Source: Bacillota bacterium (GTDB lineage: Bacteria > Bacillota > Bacilli > Paenibacillales > NBRC-103111). From it: a stretch of 64,000 bases of DNA. The position numbers were made by a program, and so were the translations under genes. Below the pieces are notes generated by a model that saw only the letters and a list, made by a program, of their open reading frames with translations, ran no database searches and was not told the DNA's origin. Positions 58,255 to 64,000 of this stretch are shown piece after piece; position 1 is the stretch's first letter; every line of letters begins with the position of its first letter. The stretch is from positions 138,399 through 202,398 of the forward strand of contig JAEWGW010000044.1 of assembly GCA_023388055.1 (NCBI GenBank), read 5' to 3'.

Positions 58255-61200
58255 ATGTCGAAACGAGCTTCAAAATGGATGTCACTGCTGCTATTGGTCA
58301 GCTTGGCAGTCACAACGGTCGGAGGCCATCTTTCTATTGCCAATGCCCAAGCAGCCAGTGCATCCGTAGAAAAAACAAGTGATCTGTCTAGCCGCGGCAC
58401 TGGATTGTATCCGGATGCGCAGGAGCATTGGGCTCAGGCGGCGATCGCAGAGTGGAGCGGATACGGAGTCGTTCAGGGTTATGAGAACGGATTGTTCCAG
58501 CCGGATGCTCCTGTCAGCCGAGCCGAATTCGCGGCTCTTATTCAGAATATCGTGAAGTACGCGGAGCAAGGATCCAATCCGTTCTCCGATGTACAGAAGG
58601 ACCAATGGTTCTATGAGGCTGTTCTCAAGCTCAATAAGGCGGGCGTCATGGAGGGGGCGGATGGAAAAGCCAATCCCCAGCAGCGTGTAACCCGGCAAGA
58701 GGCTGCCGTACTGGCAGCGCGGGCTTTCCATATGGAAGCAACCGGGAGCCGAACTGCGTTTGCAGATGATGCAGCCATTGCCCCCTGGGCCAAAGGAGCG
58801 GTAAGCGCATTGGCGTCCCGATCCATTCTTCAGGGACAGCCGGACGGAACCTTACGGCCCAATGCGGATTTGACACGGGCAGAGGCAGTGGCATTGTTCG
58901 ATCAGCTGCTGGCGAAGTTGTATGTGCAAGCCGGGGAGTACACTGGAGATACAGCCGGGAATGTTCTGGTTAACGCTCCAGGCACGGTTCTCCGGAATGC
59001 CAACATAAAGGGAGACCTGTATATCGCTCCAGGGGTAGGTGATGGAGAGGTCACGCTTGATGGGGTAACGGTATCGGGAGCTGTTTATGTTCAAGGTGGA
59101 GGCGAGCACTCCATTATTCTTCATAACGCGAAGGTAACGGGGGCGGTAGTTGTCAACAAATACGATGGCAAGGTCCGGTTGTTGGCCACAGGTACCACTG
59201 CCATAGCATCTACGGTGCTTAAAAGCGGAGCCTTGCTGGTCACGGACGGACTGACAGGTGCTGGTTTCCAAACAGTAACCATCACTGCCGGTGTCCCCAC
59301 CGGTCAGAGCATTAAGCTGGATGGCTCCTTTGGCAAGGTGGTCAACCAAGCCCCAGAGGCGAAGATTACGGCAAACGGAAGCATTAAGGAATTTGTGGCG
59401 GAGGTAAATACCCAGTTATCCGGCGATGCCAAGCTGGAGAAGGTAACACAAAAGGAAGGTGTTTCTGCAACCCTTAACGACAAGCCGATCAGTTCCGGCG
59501 GGCCAAGCGGCACCGTATCAGGCGGCCCAGGGGGAGGCGGCTCCAATTCCGGTAATCCTGGGAGCGGCGATTCTGATGGCGGCAGCACAGTACCCGTATC
59601 CAACGTAACTCTTGACGTTGAGAAGGTTACCTTACATGTGGGGCAGCAAAAGCAATTGACGGCAACCGTTTCCCCTGCCAACGCAAGCAACAAGGCGGTA
59701 ACCTGGAGAGTTTCCGATGATAGCGCGGATGTAGTGACAGTAAGCGCCGAAGGTCTGGTTACGGCCAATGCTCCGGGTACGAAGAACATTGAGGTTACCA
59801 CTGCCATTGGCGGGTTTAAGGCGGTAGCCAGCGTGACAGTCAACCAGCCTGCGCTGGGTGTGAAGGTGACGCCTTTTACAGGCAGTGTTGTCGATTCCTC
59901 TGCGGAAATCGACGGCGTGCTGCGGGAGAACAGCTCTCGAGTGACGGTGTCGGAGACGGTCTATGCCTTCGGACATGAGCATGCATTTTATTCCGCTATC
60001 ACTCCCCATCAGCCGCTGCTTCCCACCACAGTGGGCCATGCGGTGTATGCTGTTATCACTCTGGTGGACGGGGCCGGCCAGCCCTTGACCGATACGGAGG
60101 GGCTCAGTGTTACAGTGAATGGGGCAACCTACCATCCCCAGTATGGGGCAGGTTTAGCCGACAGTTATAAGCAGGGCAGCTTCTTATTTCTTGTCCAGAG
60201 CGGCGAGCCGGAAGCTATTCAAAAATACCAGCTTCGTTTTACCCAGGAAAGTGTTGGGGAAGCCAACCTTACCCTGATATACCGTCCTGAGGGAACCCCT
60301 GTGTTGACCGGTTTTGATGTGGAAGGGGAAGGAAGCGTAGGCCAAACCCTGACCATTCGCAATATCCGGTTCAATCAGGCGAATCAAACTGCAGGCCGAT
60401 TGGTCTATGCTTGGTACCGCTCCGCTGATCCTCAAGGGACGTATGTGCAGATCGGCAGCGATGACCGGTATGTGGTCACTCACGCGGACGCGGATGGTTA
60501 TATTGTTGCCACGGTTTCGGCGGATGAGCAAACAGCCAGCGGCAGCATAACCGGTACACCTCTGAAGATTGCACAATTAGGAGACACCTCTATTATTGAG
60601 GCAAAAGCCATTGGTCTGCGCAAGGTAGAAGTCAAATTCAGCAAGGCGGTTGACCCTGCTGTGGCAAAGCTGACTCTTACAAAAGGGGATGCGAATATTG
60701 CAACACGGGTGCTCTTTTCCCAAGAAGGTACCTCCGCTGTTTTGGAGTTGGTGGAGTTGAAGCTGACAGAGGGCTCCTACCAGGTTGCCTTCGGCGGATT
60801 GCCTGCTGAAGAAATGGGGATCCGGACCGCTGGTTTTAGTGCCGAGAATGAAAGCTTGGCCCGGATCGAATTTGCAAATACCAGCGAACATATTGCTATG
60901 GCTAACCCGGTTATCGTCCGGCTGAAGGGCATTAACCAATATGGCGAAGTTGCGTCCTTCTCGACTATTTCCTATAAGATAACTGCTTATGACAGCAACC
61001 AAAAGGACTTGTTCAAGCGGGTGATGAAAAATAAGGCCGGGGAGCTTCAGGTTTATTTGGATACGAGTGAAGGATTGGTTTCCCCGGATGGGGATACATT
61101 TGCTGTCACCATTTTCCATGAAGATTCAGGGATTACCGTATCTAAGAACTTTACGAAGGGCTTTAATCCGATCGTCAGCAAGGTTGAACTGGGAAGAATG

Positions 61201-63060
61201 GTACATTCCAATGGCGGGAATGTCCTGGAAAAGGCCGGGGATTCTGCAGTGTGGGATATTATCGTTTACGATCAGTACGGTAATCTGATGCCGATGGAGT
61301 TTTCGACTGGCTCCACTGGAGGTGGAGAAAGTCTGGCCCAAAGAACCTCTGCCATCCTCACTCCTTATGAACAAAGACTAAGTATCAAAGTGGGGGACAG
61401 CAATCAGGACGGCATTCTTGATGCACAGGTTACTTTGAATGGGAATCTTGACAGGTCCGGTGAATTCACACTGGACGTTTATTGCGGAGCAGCCGTCGGC
61501 ACAACCGCCTTCAATGTAAAAGCGGCCAAAATGGTGACCAAGCTTGAGCTCGGTGAACCTGTCACCCCGATTGCAGCAGGAGATATCGAGGCTTACATTC
61601 CATTGAAAGCCTTCGATGCTGACGGTAATCAGCTAAGTGTGGAGGAACTGACTTACCCAGAGAATATCAGCAGAATCAGCCTTAGTGCTTCTGCTGCCTC
61701 CGCAGCTATTGTGGATTTTGGGCCCCAAAAAGGAATGCTTAAGCTGTCCGGATTTTCCGGTGTACCGCATACTAAAATCTATGTTTTTGCTGGAATCATC
61801 ACACCTAATGTGAATGAGGTCGTGACGAAAGAATACACGGTATCGGCAGCCCGTATTCCGGAAATGATCCAGGTGCTGACGGAGCCGGCTCCTTATTTGG
61901 CGGCCGGGGCCGAAACCTCCATAAAGGTATCCATTTATGACCAGTATGGGAAACTGCTAAAGAATTTCATGAACCTCGATCGTGCCGGGGGAGTGTCGGA
62001 TTCATACCAAAATGCGGCCAAGCTGTACCGGCTGGCTGTAACCAATACTATCATCAATGGATCGGTTTATTTTAATAACTATGATGCTCCATCTGCTTTT
62101 GAAGGGAATACCTCGTACTACATGGGGAGTGATGTGTCTAAGGTCAGCGGTATGGAGAGAAGGTTTTCTTCTCAGTGGGCTGATCCAATAGGTTATGCAT
62201 CTGTGAGATACGCACTGGAGGTATCCACGGATGGTGGAGCCACTTGGTCTGAAATAACGGTCACCCAAAGAAGAGTGAATGCCTTTGATCCCTCGCGGGA
62301 GTTGAATTACACCGTTTCCCCGTTGGGCGAGCTGTTCAGCGCGGTTGCCAGCTCCACGGAAAATGACAGGGGGCCTAAGACTATTCGCCAAGTCCCTTAC
62401 AGTTCTAGTGAAACCCTAACCTTAACGGAGCAGCTTAATCCTGTGGAGAGCCGTTTGGCCCGTGAAGTGGTGGTTACTGCCAAGGACGCGGAAGGAAACA
62501 CGGTTGCGATTCCGAAGCTAATCAAGTCCTTATCCCCCTCTGATCCATCCATCGTCAAAACAGGACTGGTTGGCGGCACAGCTTCATCAGGCGCCTCTCA
62601 AAACCGCGGTTATGTATTGGGAAACAAAGCGGGCACCACTTCCCTGGATGTTACGTTTATGGCCGTGAATGGAGAACTGCGCACGGAGAAAGCAGTCGTA
62701 ACGGTGAAGGACGATCCCATCACGGTGGCTGATTTTACCGCGACTAATACACTTCGGACCAATGTGGCTGGTAATTGGGGAGAAGATAATGTATTTGCCT
62801 TATTCGGGCTGAAGGTGACCGACAACTATGGAAGAGTTTACAGCAATCAGATGCTGCAGAAGTATAACTACTTATTCGGCATTACATTCTCTGTGCAATC
62901 GATTCGGCTGGATTCCACTTCTTCAGGAAATCATCCGCAATCGGTTGTAATCGACCAATTTGGTAACATATACAATCACTCCAATGCTCATTCGTTCGAA
63001 ATTACCGCGACTACGGCATCCGGCAAGTCTGTAACCTTGTATGTGACCCGGCAGTATTAA
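58255..63060 (+). CDS. Giant SLH-domain surface protein with Big_2 domain
   Basis: 1601 residues. Signal peptide (1-33, ending IANAQA), three SLH modules (~50-223), a short right-handed beta repeat (~230-330, VLRNANIKGDLYIAPGVGDG), a Gly/Ser/Asp linker (~412-447), a bacterial Ig-like Big_2 domain (~448-527, LHVGQQKQLTATVSP ... NKAVTW) and a long series of Ig-like beta domains to the end. No enzyme motif is seen. SLH modules bind it to the cell wall, so it is an S-layer-type or adhesive protein. ATG 58255 follows GGGAGGAG; the frame open from 58117 lacks a site. Probably regulated through the dyad upstream. Confidence 0.9.
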   Translation: MSKRASKWMSLLLLVSLAVTTVGGHLSIANAQAASASVEKTSDLSSRGTGLYPDAQEHWAQAAIAEWSGYGVVQGYENGLFQPDAPVSRAEFAALIQNIVKYAEQGSNPFSDVQKDQWFYEAVLKLNKAGVMEGADGKANPQQRVTRQEAAVLAARAFHMEATGSRTAFADDAAIAPWAKGAVSALASRSILQGQPDGTLRPNADLTRAEAVALFDQLLAKLYVQAGEYTGDTAGNVLVNAPGTVLRNANIKGDLYIAPGVGDGEVTLDGVTVSGAVYVQGGGEHSIILHNAKVTGAVVVNKYDGKVRLLATGTTAIASTVLKSGALLVTDGLTGAGFQTVTITAGVPTGQSIKLDGSFGKVVNQAPEAKITANGSIKEFVAEVNTQLSGDAKLEKVTQKEGVSATLNDKPISSGGPSGTVSGGPGGGGSNSGNPGSGDSDGGSTVPVSNVTLDVEKVTLHVGQQKQLTATVSPANASNKAVTWRVSDDSADVVTVSAEGLVTANAPGTKNIEVTTAIGGFKAVASVTVNQPALGVKVTPFTGSVVDSSAEIDGVLRENSSRVTVSETVYAFGHEHAFYSAITPHQPLLPTTVGHAVYAVITLVDGAGQPLTDTEGLSVTVNGATYHPQYGAGLADSYKQGSFLFLVQSGEPEAIQKYQLRFTQESVGEANLTLIYRPEGTPVLTGFDVEGEGSVGQTLTIRNIRFNQANQTAGRLVYAWYRSADPQGTYVQIGSDDRYVVTHADADGYIVATVSADEQTASGSITGTPLKIAQLGDTSIIEAKAIGLRKVEVKFSKAVDPAVAKLTLTKGDANIATRVLFSQEGTSAVLELVELKLTEGSYQVAFGGLPAEEMGIRTAGFSAENESLARIEFANTSEHIAMANPVIVRLKGINQYGEVASFSTISYKITAYDSNQKDLFKRVMKNKAGELQVYLDTSEGLVSPDGDTFAVTIFHEDSGITVSKNFTKGFNPIVSKVELGRMVHSNGGNVLEKAGDSAVWDIIVYDQYGNLMPMEFSTGSTGGGESLAQRTSAILTPYEQRLSIKVGDSNQDGILDAQVTLNGNLDRSGEFTLDVYCGAAVGTTAFNVKAAKMVTKLELGEPVTPIAAGDIEAYIPLKAFDADGNQLSVEELTYPENISRISLSASAASAAIVDFGPQKGMLKLSGFSGVPHTKIYVFAGIITPNVNEVVTKEYTVSAARIPEMIQVLTEPAPYLAAGAETSIKVSIYDQYGKLLKNFMNLDRAGGVSDSYQNAAKLYRLAVTNTIINGSVYFNNYDAPSAFEGNTSYYMGSDVSKVSGMERRFSSQWADPIGYASVRYALEVSTDGGATWSEITVTQRRVNAFDPSRELNYTVSPLGELFSAVASSTENDRGPKTIRQVPYSSSETLTLTEQLNPVESRLAREVVVTAKDAEGNTVAIPKLIKSLSPSDPSIVKTGLVGGTASSGASQNRGYVLGNKAGTTSLDVTFMAVNGELRTEKAVVTVKDDPITVADFTATNTLRTNVAGNWGEDNVFALFGLKVTDNYGRVYSNQMLQKYNYLFGITFSVQSIRLDSTSSGNHPQSVVIDQFGNIYNHSNAHSFEITATTASGKSVTLYVTRQY

Positions 63061-63083
63061 TGCGGAAATGGATTGAGACTTTG

Positions 63084-63274
63084 TTTCTAACGGCGGTGAG
63101 CGCTGCTATTCTGGCTAAAAGGTACTTTTTGAAAATCTAACGGAAGCAGACGCCGCTATTTCCATCATTTTAGTCAGTATGTGGGCAAAATGGGGGGAAT
63201 AGCGGCTCTGGAGTCCGTTAGATTGCAGGGGAAGGCCATTTCGGGGAAATAGCGGCCGTGGTGTCCGTTAGCCC
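63084..63274. repeat. CTAACGG...GCCGCTATT repeats, two direct plus two inverted
   Basis: Direct units TTCTAACGGCGG (63084) and ATCTAACGGAAGC (63134), inverted units ATAGCGGC...GTCCGTTAG ending at about 63223 and 63272. Same unit and plan as 53259-53448. Confidence 0.8.
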
Positions 63275-63334
63275 AGCTTAGGAGTCACCGCGGTTGCGTC
63301 AGAAGCGAATAGAGGGAATATCCCACCAAATGAA

Positions 63335-63383
63335 AAAAAGCCGTCAGCGACGGCTTTTTCTATTCTGTGCGGGTGATGGGAAT
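63335..63383 (-). repeat. Duplicated tRNA terminator plus 15-nt tRNA-Gly 3' fragment
   Basis: AAAAAGCCGTC/GACGGCTTTTT hairpin (63335-63359) and GCGGGTGATGGGAAT (63369-63383), identical to the 3' end of the tRNA-Gly at 63539-63609. Order and spacing copy the intact tRNA end plus terminator at 63502-63554. The 118 bp between the two copies carry no gene. Confidence 0.7.
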
Positions 63384-63501
63384 ACTCCGTGTCTTCTGGC
63401 CAAATATTGGCCGAATGTGACACGGACGCGCGCTTGAGGGCTCACTCCACTGGGCTGGAGCTCGCAAGCGGTCGAACCCTGGGGGTTCCGCTTCCCATAC
63501 A

Positions 63502-63534
63502 AAGAAAGAAGCCGTCAGCGACGGCTTCTTTCTT
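63502..63534 (-). terminator. Terminator of the tRNA operon
   Basis: Perfect 15-bp stem (63502-63516 / 63520-63534, GCCGTC-AGC-GACGGC core) with T-rich 3' side on the minus strand. Confidence 0.88.
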
Positions 63535-63538
63535 TTCA

Positions 63539-63609
63539 AGCGGGTGATGGGAATCGAACCCACGCTACCAGCTTGGAAGGCTGGAGTTCTACCATTGAAC
63601 TACACCCGC
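63539..63609 (-). tRNA. tRNA-Gly (anticodon TCC)
   Basis: 71 nt. Acceptor GCGGGTG / CACCCGC, anticodon stem CCAGC-CTTCCAA-GCTGG with TCC, T-loop GGTTCGATTCC. CCA is not encoded. Confidence 0.95.
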
Positions 63610-63622
63610 ATCCTATAGTGAA

Positions 63623-63701
63623 TACCGGTGAGAGGACTCGAACCTCCACGGTTTCCCTCTCGATTTTGAGTCGAGCGCGTCTGCCATTCCGCCACACCGG
63701 C
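63623..63701 (-). tRNA. tRNA-Leu (anticodon CAA)
   Basis: 79 nt class II tRNA. Acceptor GCCGGTG / CACCGGT with discriminator A73, anticodon arm CTCGA-CTCAAAA-TCGAG, a short variable arm, T-loop GGTTCGAGTCC. Confidence 0.93.
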
Positions 63702-63715
63702 ATAAAAAACAAAAA

Positions 63716-63787
63716 AGCGGACGAAGGGATTCGAACCCTCGACCCTCGCCTTGGCAAGGCGATGCTCTACCACTGAGCCACGTCCGC
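63716..63787 (-). tRNA. tRNA-Gly (anticodon GCC)
   Basis: 72 nt. Acceptor GCGGACG / CGTCCGC, anticodon arm TCGCC-TTGCCAA-GGCGA, T-loop GGTTCGAATCC. First gene of the three-tRNA operon. Confidence 0.95.
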
Positions 63788-63828
63788 ATGCTACTGAATG
63801 ATGTTCTGTCGTTTTAGCGACGAATTTG

Positions 63829-63857
63829 ATTATAGCACCATCATGGCAGATGCGCAA
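63829..63857 (-). promoter_or_regulatory. Promoter of tRNA operon
   Basis: Minus strand: perfect -10 TATAAT (63829-63834), 17-bp spacer, weak -35 TTGCGC (63852-63857). Confidence 0.5.
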
Positions 63858-63887
63858 GAGGGAAATGTAAGAGCTGTTGTTGTTCCG

Positions 63888-64000
63888 TGATAATGTCATC
63901 CTATAACTGTTCTGAGATAATGTCACCATGAGACAGGAGACATTGACATTGACGAGAGCAGAGCTGAAGAAGGTACTTGTGGTGGAGAAGATTCTCGAAG
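63888..64000 (+). mobile_element. 5' end of an insertion sequence, cut by window edge
   Basis: Begins near two copies of GATAATGTCA-C/T-C (63889 and 63915) that look like end-binding repeats, followed by a transposase start. The exact outer border cannot be set without the other end. Confidence 0.55.
63928..64000 (+). CDS. ISNCY-type transposase, 3'-truncated by window edge
   Basis: The 24 visible codons read MRQETLTLTRAELKKVLVVE then KILE, which I recognise as the usual opening of ISNCY-family transposases (TLT-x2-ELK-x3-V-x2-x-VLEG), before their N-terminal helix-turn-helix. The rest lies beyond the window. ATG 63928 is taken as start; TTG codons at 63943 and 63949 lie close after an AGGAGA site and are alternatives. 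Sits 140 bp from the tRNA operon, in divergent orientation. Confidence 0.55.
   Translation, partial: MRQETLTLTRAELKKVLVVEKILE

Overview
The window looks like chromosome from a Paenibacillus-type Firmicute. Supporting signs are a long-form hpf next to secA and a prfB with the +1 recoding site, S-layer-homology (SLH) surface proteins, a complete argCJBDF-GH cluster, ftsEX followed by ctp and a minJ-like gene, uvrBA, and strong AGGAGG-type ribosome sites. Most of it is GC-rich. The first 2.4 kb is clearly AT-rich and looks like the end of a foreign surface-glycan island.

Layout. 1-2447: sulfotransferase (cut by the window edge), small-molecule kinase and NAD-dependent epimerase, followed by a decayed DUF6431 remnant. 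3137-5483: an unrecognised protein converging on an XRE regulator. 5676-11900: a DnaA-box-like cluster, a cold-shock gene, hpf, secA, prfB and a YitT protein. 12000-20585: arginine biosynthesis behind a promoter with an ArgR-type box. 20655-23770 (minus): DUF4097/DUF1700 pair and a VanW protein. 24100-30057: ftsE, ftsX, an M23 hydrolase, ctp and a minJ-like gene (division and cell wall). 30258-35040 (minus): a putative glycosidase, an SGNH hydrolase, motB and motA. 35319-40261: uvrB and uvrA behind a LexA-like box. 40375-45118: SRPBCC, AraC, repeats, a nitrite/sulfite reductase and a sugar-phosphate isomerase. 45250-56900: the most interesting stretch (below). 57121-63060: a GreA-like protein, a small XRE regulator and a 1601-residue SLH protein. 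63539-64000: three tRNAs and the start of an insertion sequence.

The best candidate for an undescribed system is a Dlt-like surface aminoacylation pathway in which the usual NRPS-type DltA is absent and a class II aminoacyl-tRNA-synthetase-like amino acid:carrier-protein ligase takes its place. It contains a carrier protein (52847-53098), the ligase (51644-52840), a membrane SGNH protein like DltD (50701-51672), a 36-residue DltX-like peptide not in normal gene calls (50627-50737), and a DltB-like MBOAT acyltransferase (45250-46407). The MBOAT gene and the large FG-GAP protein (53634-56900) lie 10 kb apart but share an almost identical 41-bp promoter, which ties the pieces together.

The window also holds several families of intergenic repeats: a two-hairpin element of about 72 nt with compensatory base changes (three copies), a tandem array of three different perfect hairpins separated by a conserved 20-nt linker, and three loci with two direct plus two inverted TAACGG units. 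All calls rest on reading the sequence; no database search was run.
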